Assembly (NCBI GenBank): GCA_022823225.1
Contig: JAJDXM010000085.1
Location: 1-64,000, forward strand
Direction of reading: 5' to 3'
Origin: Gemmatimonadota bacterium
Lineage (GTDB): Bacteria > Gemmatimonadota > Gemmatimonadetes > Longimicrobiales > Gaopeijiaceae
Length of the DNA: 64,000 nucleotides
Within the stretch, counting starts at the first letter, position 1; the number at the start of each line of letters is the position of its first letter. The notes under the pieces were generated by a model. It did no database searches and was not told the origin of the DNA. It worked only from the letters and a program-made list of their open reading frames with translations. Of the stretch, positions 8,420 through 15,614 are shown piece by piece. The translations under genes and the position numbers were made by a program.

Positions 8420-9165
8420 GAGCGTTGCCTCCACACGAGATACCCCAGCACGAGCACCTCCGCCAGCGGCAACGCCAACGGGCCCCAGGCAGCCAGGACT
8501 CCCGATCCCATGGGATCGCCGCGGAGAAACGACTGGATCGGCGACCCCATCTCCTGCAGCGCAAAGAAGGCGATTGCACCTAAGACGCCAATCGCCAATC
8601 GTGCATTCCATTGGACGGGCCGGTTCAAGCCAACGGTCGCCTCCGCAGCCAGCATCCCGAGGAACAGGTTGATGATCCCGAACACAGCAAGGGCGATTGG
8701 ACGATTCAACTCCCAATGAAGCACCTCCGGGGGGCGGTGCCGCCTCAGGTTCGAGCCGAGGCTGAACTCCGTCGGCGGATTCTGCTCCACGAAGATGAGA
8801 TTACGGACCAGGCCGGTTGGTGTGCCGGGCCCGAAGGGCTGCACCTCTTCGATGTCCGGTAACTGTTCAGCCAGGGATCGATGGACCAGCATCGGTGTGA
8901 GGACCGCCGAACACCCGTAGGCCAGGGATGCCGAGAAGATGCCGAACACCACTGCGATTCCGACCAGCCGACGAGAGAACCCGACGACTCGGGCAAGAGC
9001 CGTTCCAGCAGAGAAAAGCAGGAAAGGCAGGAAAAGTCCAACGTCGCCGGCGACACCAGCGAACCACCTCGAAAGGGATCCTGTCCACTCGTACGGTGGC
9101 CATTCCGGGGTCAAGAACGGCCGAAGGAAGACGAGCAGGAGCAGCCAGGGAAGGAGCGCCCGCAC
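8416..9165 (-). CDS. Multi-spanning membrane protein of unknown function
   Basis: About 249 residues from the chosen GTG at 9165 (GGGGCAGGG precedes it). At least five or six hydrophobic segments are visible, including L-L-P-W-L-L-L-L-V-F-L at the start and L-A-V-F-G-I-I-N-L-F-L-G-M-L-A further on. A loop between the second and third groups carries a P-D-I-E-E-V segment and an aromatic/Pro-rich stretch; the general plan recalls LptF/LptG permeases, but it is shorter and I am not sure. It lies between a tiny Cys-rich peptide gene and the sigma factor gene, with the sigma start overlapping its stop. The frame also extends upstream to 9315, overlapping the peptide gene. Confidence 0.6.
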   Translation of the reverse strand: MRALLPWLLLLVFLRPFLTPEWPPYEWTGSLSRWFAGVAGDVGLFLPFLLFSAGTALARVVGFSRRLVGIAVVFGIFSASLAYGCSAVLTPMLVHRSLAEQLPDIEEVQPFGPGTPTGLVRNLIFVEQNPPTEFSLGSNLRRHRPPEVLHWELNRPIALAVFGIINLFLGMLAAEATVGLNRPVQWNARLAIGVLGAIAFFALQEMGSPIQSFLRGDPMGSGVLAAWGPLALPLAEVLVLGYLVWRQRS

Positions 9166-9230
9166 CCCTGCCCCAACGCACCGTGCGGAACCACAGGTGC
9201 TGATTCCGCTGCCAGGGGCAATGTGCTGGG

Positions 9231-9410
9231 TCAAATGCAGTCCAGGTCGGAGTCGCAGTTCGGGTAGTAGCAGCAGCCCACACAGCAATAGGCGTCGACC
9301 CCCGTTCCTCGGCAACAGCTGAACATCGAGTCACCCGGATACGGGTGCGGACGACCCATCGCGCCCAGTGCGGCATTCAGGAGGATGAGGACCACGATCA
9401 CAGTTCGCAT
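9231..9410 (-). CDS. Tiny secreted Cys-rich peptide (59 aa)
   Basis: A short frame, ATG at 9410 to TGA at 9231. The N-terminus is a compact signal peptide (M-R-T-V-I-V-V-L-I-L-L-N-A-A-L-G-A). The mature part of about 40 residues has eight Cys, six of them as three adjacent pairs (S-C-C, Y-C-C-V-G-C-C), then N-C and D-C-I at the very end. Vicinal Cys pairs in a small exported peptide suggest a disulfide-knotted fold or a metal site. It is located between a thioredoxin-like gene and a membrane protein gene, in the same string as the ECF sigma factor. No family recognised. Confidence 0.65.
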   Translation of the reverse strand: MRTVIVVLILLNAALGAMGRPHPYPGDSMFSCCRGTGVDAYCCVGCCYYPNCDSDLDCI

Positions 9411-9510
9411 CGTCTCGGGTTCTTCTCTTTTCTTCGGGGAACACGTCCCCTGGTTGCGAAGGTTGGTCGCCGTTCCTACCGACTGTCAAGGAGAAAACCA
9501 GCGACCTCGG

Positions 9511-10014
9511 TTAGCCTGCTCCCATGCGCTTCGTGGACGACCCGGCCATTCGAGTCGACCGCGACCACCCACGGGGTGCGTCTTGTACGGGATGTATTCC
9601 CGGCGGGTCCTCCGATCCGGTCGTGGCTGCCACCACGACCCCCCATCGCTGTGCCCGCGCGTATTCCGCAGCCGCAGCTACCGGCCCTGGTGCGACGGCC
9701 AGTACGGTAAGTCCCTCAATTGCACCTGAGGCCAACAACGACGACCACAGCGGTGCGATCCGGCTGGTGTGAACGCAATCCGGATCGAAGATCAGGAGGA
9801 GCATGGGATGAGTTGGGTCCAGGGCGGCGATGGTCCCGTCGCTGTACTCAAGTGACATCAGCGACAGATCATCACCGATCTCGACCGGATCACCGGGGGG
9901 AGGCTCATTGCGGCCTGAGACGATACCGACGATCTGAAGAATGGCAACCAGGGCAAGACCGATGGCCACCGGCACTGCCAGTTTCGATTGCCCTCGCCGC
10001 CTGGATCGTGACAC
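9511..10014 (-). CDS. Membrane-anchored thioredoxin-like protein, probably frameshifted at its 3' end
   Basis: It starts with GTG at 10014. A basic N-terminus and one transmembrane segment (about 11-34) precede a thioredoxin-like domain with L-L-L-I-F-D-P-D-C-V-H-T near residues 72-83. Only the first Cys of the usual C-x-x-C is present. After about residue 130 the frame gives low-complexity sequence, while a frame one base off encodes a typical ending (T-P-W-V-V-A-V-D-S-N-G-R-V-V-H-E-A-H-G) and stops at 9476. A 1-base lesion near 9612-9625 therefore seems likely and the intact gene would be 9476-10014. It is the first gene after promoter element B. Confidence 0.65.
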   Translation of the reverse strand: MSRSRRRGQSKLAVPVAIGLALVAILQIVGIVSGRNEPPPGDPVEIGDDLSLMSLEYSDGTIAALDPTHPMLLLIFDPDCVHTSRIAPLWSSLLASGAIEGLTVLAVAPGPVAAAAEYARAQRWGVVVAATTGSEDPPGIHPVQDAPRGWSRSTRMAGSSTKRMGAG

Positions 10015-10079
10015 GCTACTCTCAGCCTCGTCTTAGTCGTGTGGCTGCTAATCAGCTCATTCATCCACTCAAGCCCCTT

Positions 10080-10112
10080 TTAATAGACACATCTCAGAGC
10101 CAAATCGTGCAA
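10080..10112 (-). promoter_or_regulatory. 33-bp promoter-like element, copy B
   Basis: Second copy of the TTGCACG ... GTGTCTATTAA element, with the same 21-base spacing. It lies 65 bases before the GTG of the thioredoxin-like gene and drives, by position, that gene, the 59-residue Cys-rich peptide, a membrane protein, the ECF sigma factor and the anti-sigma factor. A sigma gene behind its own presumed promoter fits positive autoregulation. The middle of this copy differs most from the other two, while both ends are identical. Confidence 0.6.
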
Positions 10113-10211
10113 TTCGGTGGCGGCGGGAGTGACTGGACGGCGGCCAACACGGGGCTTATGGCGCACGCGGCAGATGGTTGTTCCCACCGCCGACTCGCGG
10201 TTGCCCGGAGG

Positions 10212-10778
10212 CTACTCGACCCGCGTGGACTCGTTCCCGCCCCCGGCCACGAGAACGCGTGACAGGAGTGTGAGGTTGTCGTAGGCAGGATTCGCTACCT
10301 TGCCACGAACGACCCCGTATCGATCTACTCCGATCGCGAAGGGTGTCAAGAAAACGCGCCACGATGCGGACGTGTCTCCGGTGGGATCCGCGATCACGGA
10401 CACCTCCGGACCCAACTCCCCGGCGAATTCGCGCACGCGTTCGACGGGCCCGGAACAGCATACGACGGTCTCCAGAGCTTCCGCCTGGTCGGCCGCAAAA
10501 TGAGAGATCTGAGGGCGGCGGCGCCAGCACGGATCGCACGTGACCGCCATGAACAGGACCACCCTTGGGCGTCCCGGAGTTGTAGCGGCGAGCCGGACTT
10601 CCTCACCCTTGAGACGGGGCACGGTCGTGCCCTCCGGAGGCCCGTGAAGGCGGGATCGGCCCTCGTGGGAGCCGAGCAGCAGATCGGCGTGCTCCCTCAG
10701 CATCACGATCATACCCGCTCCCAGAATGAGCACCACCACCCACAGGATGCCGTAGCTGGTCCAGAACAGCCAAGTCAC
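10212..10778 (-). CDS. MauD-like membrane-anchored thiol-disulfide oxidoreductase
   Basis: 188 residues from a GTG at 10778 that overlaps the stop of the MauE-like gene (GTGA). One N-terminal transmembrane segment (about 4-25) is followed by a thioredoxin/TlpA-like domain with active site C-D-P-C at residues 81-84. The acidic/hydrophobic strand arrangement and the late segment L-T-P-F-A-I-G-V-D-R-Y-G suit a periplasmic thioredoxin fold. In methylamine-utilisation loci MauD supports disulfide formation in the Cys-rich light chain; a similar role for the Cys-rich proteins encoded upstream is inferred from context. Confidence 0.75.
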   Translation of the reverse strand: MTWLFWTSYGILWVVVLILGAGMIVMLREHADLLLGSHEGRSRLHGPPEGTTVPRLKGEEVRLAATTPGRPRVVLFMAVTCDPCWRRRPQISHFAADQAEALETVVCCSGPVERVREFAGELGPEVSVIADPTGDTSASWRVFLTPFAIGVDRYGVVRGKVANPAYDNLTLLSRVLVAGGGNESTRVE

Positions 10779-11398
10779 GTTGCACGGCCTCCGGCTTGGT
10801 CCTCCGATCGTACAAAGGCCTCGACTTCCTCGCTCCGCAGGCGTGCCCCCGCAGTTCGCATTGCGACCACCGCGGCAATCATGCCGTACAAGAGAAGTAC
10901 CCCCACCGTGGTCGCGGCGGCAAGAGCGATCGTCGCGGCGGGAAACGCCCACAGCGGCTGCACAGCCGTCGGAGATTGTGTGACGGCGAACGCAACAGCG
11001 ATGAGCACAGCATTTCGAGCGAGGTCCAGGGAGCCAACAGGCCCTGTGTCGGTATGGTTTCCAAAGCAGGCGCAGCCCCCTTGGTAATCGCGTCGGCGAA
11101 GCACGAAGAGCGCGGCCGTGGCGGCACACAGAAACCCCACCGTGCCCCTAGCCGCCATGTCCGTATGGACACCCGCGACCAGCAGGCCGGCCAAGAGCAC
11201 CTCGAAACCCACGATGCCAGCTGCCAGGAAAGCGATCGCTGCTGCGGGCGCCCGAGGCATCAGGAAGCGAAGCACACCGCGAAACCCACCCCAGTCGCGG
11301 AGCTTCGCCCACCCCGCGAAGCCGAGCACGACGGCGAGGAACGCTCGGCCCAAAGCGGCGATGTCGCCCGTTTCCGGAGCAAGAGACTGCGAGATCAT
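10775..11398 (-). CDS. MauE/DoxX-like redox-associated membrane protein
   Basis: 207 residues with about five transmembrane segments and a C-A-C-F-G motif (Cys 109 and 111) in a loop after R-R-R-D-Y-Q-G-G, the pattern seen in MauE-type proteins (usually C-x-C-F-G). Such proteins are thought to pass electrons to a partner thioredoxin during disulfide formation outside the cytoplasm. The partner is encoded immediately downstream with a start-stop overlap. The gene starts 5 bases after the propeller stop at 11403. Function in this cluster is inferred from the pairing. Confidence 0.75.
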   Translation of the reverse strand: MISQSLAPETGDIAALGRAFLAVVLGFAGWAKLRDWGGFRGVLRFLMPRAPAAAIAFLAAGIVGFEVLLAGLLVAGVHTDMAARGTVGFLCAATAALFVLRRRDYQGGCACFGNHTDTGPVGSLDLARNAVLIAVAFAVTQSPTAVQPLWAFPAATIALAAATTVGVLLLYGMIAAVVAMRTAGARLRSEEVEAFVRSEDQAGGRAT

Positions 11399-11402
11399 GC
11401 GT

Positions 11403-12599
11403 TCAAGGTTCGCTGGGTGGGTTTGGGGCGGGCTGGAACCTGAGTCGCACCACCTGTTCCACGTCGAATTCCACCCTTCTTACGCCGACCGCCACGTCGC
11501 CGCTCAATCCGCCACGCCAGATTTCGATCCCCCTCGGCCACTCGGCCTCATGGAGAAACCGGCCCTCCGAGTCATACACGTGCGCCCGATGCATGGAGTC
11601 GGCTTCCGCCTGCCAAAAGCAGACCCACAGCCGACCGTCGTCGTCGTACCACATGCGGTTGATCACCGGCTTCCTCTCCGGGATCCGGTAATCCGTGTAG
11701 TCTACCAATTCAAGTGGTCCCCCGGACCGGAGCACGTCGCGGGTATTCGCCAGCTCTTCGTACCCTTCCCGCATCTCCCCTTCACTGACAAGAGGTCCTA
11801 GCCGGTCGCTCTGCACCCTGGCCGTTTGCGCGCCATCCGGTCCGTGAACGCGAATGTCGTAGACCGGAGAAAAGACCTGAGCGAACCCGCCGTCAGGCGC
11901 ATGGGCCACGAGGACTCTGGCCGCGAACGGTGGAGGGAAGGCACCTGGATTGGTCCCCAGAGTCGGCGACCGAATTACCATGACAGGCCATTCCCATACG
12001 CCGAAATCCGGAGCTGAATGCACGTTAGGCACTCTGCCCCATACCTCCCCGCTCTCCGTCACCTGAACGTGCTCGTCCTTGGCTCCCTGATTACTTGGCC
12101 CCCTGCGCGGGACCGTGATTCCCGTCGGCCCAGCAAACATCGGGTTGCCGCAGAGCGCTCTTGTACTGGGGTCGCGGACAACGAAGGACTCCAGGTAGCG
12201 CACACCTCCGGGACCGACCGTAAAGATCTCGAAGGAAATCGTCTGATTCACCCAGAGTCGGCCGTCCGGATCGAACGCGAGGCCGCAAAGAAGCGGTGAG
12301 CTGAACTCGCCGGGGCCCTCGCCTCGTCCTCCAATGCTGACAACGTGTTTTCCGCGGTGATCGAATACGCGAACCGTGCGCGATCCGGAGTCGGCCGCGT
12401 ATATGAGTCCCTCCGGATCCCGTGCAAGCGCCTGCACGTCGTGGAACAGGTATGCCGGATCGCCGTCCAGGATGGCCCCGATAGCCAGCTCAACCTCCCC
12501 CCGCAAGAGCGCCGCCTCCTGGGCAACCCCCTCGCCGGGGACGCGGCTGTGCCTGCGACTGCCGCCAACGATCCCGAGCTCATCGTCGAGAGACGTCAT
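11403..12599 (-). CDS. 6-bladed beta-propeller protein, possibly with a disrupted signal peptide
   Basis: 398 residues; the propeller shows G-G-R-G-E-G-P-G-E-F, D-P-D-G-R-L-W-V and D-D-D-G-R-L-W-V turns. The ATG at 12599 has AGGGA about 10 bases before it. Unlike its relatives, the N-terminus in this frame is not hydrophobic. The +1 frame just inside offers a weak signal-like stretch (M-S-S-G-S-L-A-A-V-A-G-T-A-A), so an early frameshift is possible. It lies between the Tat-type Cys-rich gene and the MauE/MauD-like pair, the place of the propeller subunit in a mau locus. Confidence 0.75.
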   Translation of the reverse strand: MTSLDDELGIVGGSRRHSRVPGEGVAQEAALLRGEVELAIGAILDGDPAYLFHDVQALARDPEGLIYAADSGSRTVRVFDHRGKHVVSIGGRGEGPGEFSSPLLCGLAFDPDGRLWVNQTISFEIFTVGPGGVRYLESFVVRDPSTRALCGNPMFAGPTGITVPRRGPSNQGAKDEHVQVTESGEVWGRVPNVHSAPDFGVWEWPVMVIRSPTLGTNPGAFPPPFAARVLVAHAPDGGFAQVFSPVYDIRVHGPDGAQTARVQSDRLGPLVSEGEMREGYEELANTRDVLRSGGPLELVDYTDYRIPERKPVINRMWYDDDGRLWVCFWQAEADSMHRAHVYDSEGRFLHEAEWPRGIEIWRGGLSGDVAVGVRRVEFDVEQVVRLRFQPAPNPPSEP

Positions 12600-12635
12600 T
12601 TTCGTATTTCCCTGGCTCAGACCGTCATTATCATG

Positions 12636-13031
12636 TCACACTACTCTGTCGCACCCTGCGTAACCAAACGTCCAGCAAGTACAATACTCCCACCGTGTCC
12701 CGGGACAAAAACAGTCACATACGTGCGCCCAGGCCCCCCCACCCATTGCGTGACACCAGCAGTTGGCTCCGGCACCCGGCCATTGCTTGCTGTACCTGGT
12801 ACAGGGTCCTGCACTCGGTTCGCAACCTCCGCTGCATTGTCCGACCTCGTCGCATTCGCAGACGCCGCTCGGAATGACGCGCGGGGACGCGGGCCGTGCG
12901 ACACCACCGAACGTGACCAGCGCCAATGTGCGGGTGAAGGCGCGCCGGCTGAGCGCGAGGGCGCGGGGACGTTTCGGATCGTGAACCTTTTCGGTCACCC
13001 GAATCAAGCAGCGATACAGACTCGAAAGCAT
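12636..13031 (-). CDS. Tat-signal, Cys- and Trp-rich secreted protein (MauA-like by context)
   Basis: 131 residues. The N-terminus has a twin-arginine signal (S-R-R-A-F-T-R-T then L-A-L-V-T-F-G-G-V-A). The mature part of about 85 residues contains 13 Cys (C-E-C, Q-C, G-G-C, N-C-W-C, C-D-C-F-C, Y-C-T-C) and five Trp. Methylamine dehydrogenase light chain MauA is also a Tat-exported small protein with about 12 Cys and a two-Trp (TTQ) cofactor, and its genes sit beside a propeller, mauE and mauD, as here. AGGAGG lies 5 bases before the ATG. Homology to MauA is suggested by composition and order, not proved. Confidence 0.7.
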   Translation of the reverse strand: MLSSLYRCLIRVTEKVHDPKRPRALALSRRAFTRTLALVTFGGVARPASPRVIPSGVCECDEVGQCSGGCEPSAGPCTRYSKQWPGAGANCWCHAMGGGAWAHVCDCFCPGTRWEYCTCWTFGYAGCDRVV

Positions 13032-13081
13032 CGTGGCCTCCTGTTAGATTCCCAAGATTCGATTTACGACACTGCGCAACG

Positions 13082-13678
13082 TCATTCGAACGGTGCGAGA
13101 TTCCAGTATTGAACCACGACGCCCACCAGGAACGACGTGACGAGCCGACCGAATAGGTCGGGCAGGGGTCTCGACCAGCCCAACCAGTCCAGGCAGTCGT
13201 GTGTTTGTGGTGGTCGCCGCGACAGACATCTGCCAACCACAATCAGCGGAACGGCGCGAGCCAGACCGAAGGCTCCGAAGAGACCGGCCGCCAGAAGCGG
13301 CATCTCCGCAGTGGCGACGAGCAACGCCAGAACGTACACGGTTCCTGTCGTGATCGGCGTCGCGAACCCCGTTCCCAACGCGGCCCCGAACAGCAGTGAA
13401 TAGCCCGACCTCCCGAACCGGCTCCAACCTCGCGGAACCATCCAGCGACCGGAAGGCGGTCGAAGCGAGGTGAACAGAATCGGCCTCAGGAGTAGCGCGG
13501 CGGCGGCAACGAGGGCCGTTCCGTGAAGCGCGCCTACCTGCAGGAGTCCACCCAGCGACTGCAGCGCGACCCCGACAAGGGCACCCGCGGCGACGGCACC
13601 GAGCGCGAAGGCGCCCGAACCGGCAAGGAACTGTCGCAACCATGGTTTAGCGTCGTCACCCACCGGGGACGTGATCAC
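13082..13678 (-). CDS. CcdA/MauF-like integral membrane protein
   Basis: 198 residues from a GTG, with about five to six hydrophobic segments, including a Gly/Ala-rich one with F-G-A-A-L-G-T-G-F-A-T-P-I-T-T-G, the style of CcdA/DsbD transmembrane helices with a Pro at the centre. The intramembrane Cys pair of CcdA is not visible; the Cys present lie in a loop (G-R-C-L and H-D-C-L). In mau loci the membrane protein MauF sits with MauE and MauD. I infer a role in electron transfer or export for the Cys-rich proteins. It begins 18 bases after a small membrane protein gene. Confidence 0.5.
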   Translation of the reverse strand: MITSPVGDDAKPWLRQFLAGSGAFALGAVAAGALVGVALQSLGGLLQVGALHGTALVAAAALLLRPILFTSLRPPSGRWMVPRGWSRFGRSGYSLLFGAALGTGFATPITTGTVYVLALLVATAEMPLLAAGLFGAFGLARAVPLIVVGRCLSRRPPQTHDCLDWLGWSRPLPDLFGRLVTSFLVGVVVQYWNLAPFE

Positions 13679-13696
13679 GTGGATCGAGTTCGTTCC

Positions 13697-13918
13697 TCAC
13701 GGCGAATACGTTGCAAGCCATCCGGAAAGGGCGGCCAGCAGGAATGAAGTCCACAGCAGCGCGGCAGGTCCGGCCAGAGCCCAGCCGGCCGCTACGGCGA
13801 CCAACGGAAGCAGGTACAACCTGACGCCCTTCGCGACCCCGGAGAGCCGGTGGTCATACAGCCCGTCCAGAGGAACCGACGGGCCATGCGGCGCCTGGTC
13901 AGGGACGGCGGATGACAT
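13697..13918 (-). CDS. Small two-helix membrane protein (73 aa)
   Basis: The ATG at 13918 overlaps the last 20 bases of the upstream propeller gene (same sequence read in another phase). The N-terminal third is soluble; the rest forms two hydrophobic segments (about 31-46 and 49-67: L-L-P-L-V-A-V-A-A-G-W-A-L and L-W-T-S-F-L-L-A-A-L). The tight overlap and the following CcdA-like gene 18 bases on suggest it is a subunit or partner of that membrane protein. No family recognised. Confidence 0.55.
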   Translation of the reverse strand: MSSAVPDQAPHGPSVPLDGLYDHRLSGVAKGVRLYLLPLVAVAAGWALAGPAALLWTSFLLAALSGWLATYSP

Positions 13919-15065
13919 ATCGAACCAGGTACGAGATGTCGAGTTCGTCACGCTCGACGAACCACAGCGATTCCGCATCCACCCACGCCATCCTGCCTTG
14001 CGGCGCATCGACACGCGCAAAGGCACGGCCGGATTGGTCCAGAACTTCCCACTCGAATGATTCGACGCCCGTGCGGAGGCGCAGCCAGGTCGAGCCGTCC
14101 GGCACGGCACGTACACCGCCGACAGGAGGGAAGAACTCCAACGCGCCATAGGCTCTCTCCAACTGCCGCCGAATGCGGCCCTCAGGAAACGTGGGTTCCT
14201 CGACGATGTCGCGGACCTGGCGCTCCACGTGCCGTGACCGCCACGCCGCGGGCACGCGGATCGGATCGTACGGGATCTCGCGCGCCCACGCGGTGTCCGC
14301 CAGGGCGTCGAACCGGATCACGCGAAACGTGTGGGGTTCGGCGCTCGTCGGGGCGGTGCGGTGCACCACGACGAATCCCGACCCGTCCGGCGCGACCGAT
14401 AGCAGCGAGCGGTACGACACGGGAATGGTCGAAACCACCGTCCAGCCGATCCCAAGCAGTCGGACGACGTTGTTGCGCCCGACGATCATGGCCACCGTGT
14501 CCCGCAGCAGCCCATCGGGCCCGAATCGGAACACAGCCCCCGGCTTCCCGGCCTCCTCGTCCGCTGAAGTCAGGGCGTACCTGACGAGTCTGGAGCCATC
14601 CGGCAGAATCCCCCGCACGCTCAGCAGGCTGCTTGCCGGCATAGTCGGGTGGCCCTTGATCCGCGCCGACGACACGAAGCGGCCCTCGGCGTCAAAGTAC
14701 TGGTGGCGCTGCAACTCGGGATCGCCGACCCATACCCGGCCCTCGTGCACGCCCATGCTGCCCACCCTCCGAAACTCCCCCGGTCCTTCTCCCCTGCGGC
14801 CGATGAACCCGAGGAAATCCCCGGTGAGGGAGAAGACCCGGAGGCGGTGCTCCAACGGTTGCGCCACGAGCATCCGGTCACCCTGTACAATCACGCGTCC
14901 CACCCGAGTGAGTCCCGTCTCCGGGTCGAACGCATCGCCAATCGTGACGGTGCGCTCCAACGTCCACCGTTCCAGCTGCGCCGAGGCCGGGAGGGGCGAA
15001 GCGGCGCAGAAGCTAGCCAGCGCGGCACCCATCAAGGCGCCGGCGGCTATCTCAGATCTTGACAT
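13899..15065 (-). CDS. Secreted 6-bladed beta-propeller protein (paralogue 1 of a tandem pair)
   Basis: 388 residues with a signal peptide ending in A-S-A-Q and a mature start L-E-R-W-T-L-E-R-T. The motif G-R-R-G-E-G-P-G-E-F is present. It aligns end to end with the 387-residue product of 15615-16778 (shared: W-T-L-E-R-T, G-E-G-P-G-E-F, S-A-E-P-H-x-F-R-V-I-R-F-D, E-F-F-P-P-V-G, Y-L-V-R-Y-V-I-R-R-P), so the pair arose by tandem duplication. Its ATG lies inside the end of the Cys-rich gene (14-base overlap), just as in the sister pair. Probably binds or serves its Cys-rich partner in the periplasm. Confidence 0.8.
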   Translation of the reverse strand: MSRSEIAAGALMGAALASFCAASPLPASAQLERWTLERTVTIGDAFDPETGLTRVGRVIVQGDRMLVAQPLEHRLRVFSLTGDFLGFIGRRGEGPGEFRRVGSMGVHEGRVWVGDPELQRHQYFDAEGRFVSSARIKGHPTMPASSLLSVRGILPDGSRLVRYALTSADEEAGKPGAVFRFGPDGLLRDTVAMIVGRNNVVRLLGIGWTVVSTIPVSYRSLLSVAPDGSGFVVVHRTAPTSAEPHTFRVIRFDALADTAWAREIPYDPIRVPAAWRSRHVERQVRDIVEEPTFPEGRIRRQLERAYGALEFFPPVGGVRAVPDGSTWLRLRTGVESFEWEVLDQSGRAFARVDAPQGRMAWVDAESLWFVERDELDISYLVRYVIRRP

Positions 15066-15465
15066 GCCGGAGGCCCGAACGCAGTTCAGCGATTCTCGCC
15101 GGGGAGTAGCGTTGTCGAACGATCCCGCCGGTGCATCCGTGCCGGGCCACCTCCGGCAGGACGTTGGTGGCGGGCGCCGCCTCCTGCATCCGTCGGGGGA
15201 GCTCCGCCGAGTAGACGCGGCCGGCCTGATCGAGAACCATGAGGCAATTCGGGCTACCGCCCGGGCGGTTGCTGTGGCTGCATTGCCGCCCTCCCCTCAA
15301 CAGCCTGCATGCTTCGAATGCCGTTTCCTCCGTCGCTCTGCAAGCAAAGTAATGCGGAGGAGGGTCTTCGTCCTCCTCCGGCGGAGGAGGGTCTTCGTCC
15401 TCCTCCTCCGGTTCCCACCGCTCGCACTCATAGCAGTAATCCTGGGCCGTGGCGCGCGCCGGCAC
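15052..15465 (-). CDS. Secreted Cys-rich protein with acidic/Pro repeats; signal peptide separated by a frameshift
   Basis: The frame gives 137 residues: Cys-rich start (D-Y-C-Y-E-C), an acidic/Pro segment encoded by a 27-bp tandem repeat, more Cys, and a C-terminal block C-T-G-G-I-V-R-Q-R-Y-S shared with the product of 16765-17235. From the GTG at 15465 it would lack most of a signal peptide. An ATG at 15541 with AGGGAGGG before it starts M-N-K-P-F-N-Y-F-N-Y-L-F-P; a one-base shift near 15500-15515, by a C run, would join it to R-S-L-L-A-I-A-C-L-G-V-P-A-R-A-T-A-Q, a good signal peptide. So the intact gene is probably 15052-15541. Confidence 0.6.
   Translation of the reverse strand: MPARATAQDYCYECERWEPEEEDEDPPPPEEDEDPPPHYFACRATEETAFEACRLLRGGRQCSHSNRPGGSPNCLMVLDQAGRVYSAELPRRMQEAAPATNVLPEVARHGCTGGIVRQRYSPARIAELRSGLRHVKI
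15354..15407. repeat. 27-bp tandem repeat, two copies, inside the Cys-rich gene
   Basis: Two 27-base units (15354-15380 and 15381-15407) match at 26 of 27 positions. On the minus strand they encode E-E-D-E-D-P-P-P-P twice, adding nine acidic/Pro residues per unit without changing the frame. The sister Cys-rich gene at 16765-17235 has no such segment, so the repeat is a recent expansion in this copy. Confidence 0.85.
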
Positions 15466-15614
15466 GCCCAGGCATGCGATCGCGAGCAGGGATCGCGAGG
15501 GCGGGGAATAGGTAGTTGAAGTAATTGAATGGCTTGTTCATCGGAAAGCCCTCCCTTGGATGAATGGAAATGCATGAAGTTTCGTCGGGCCGAGTCGGGG
15601 CCTGCGACAGCTGC

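Noticed and set aside
15354-15407. CRISPR or other interspersed repeat
   Set aside because: Two adjacent in-frame units without spacers; a coding tandem repeat.
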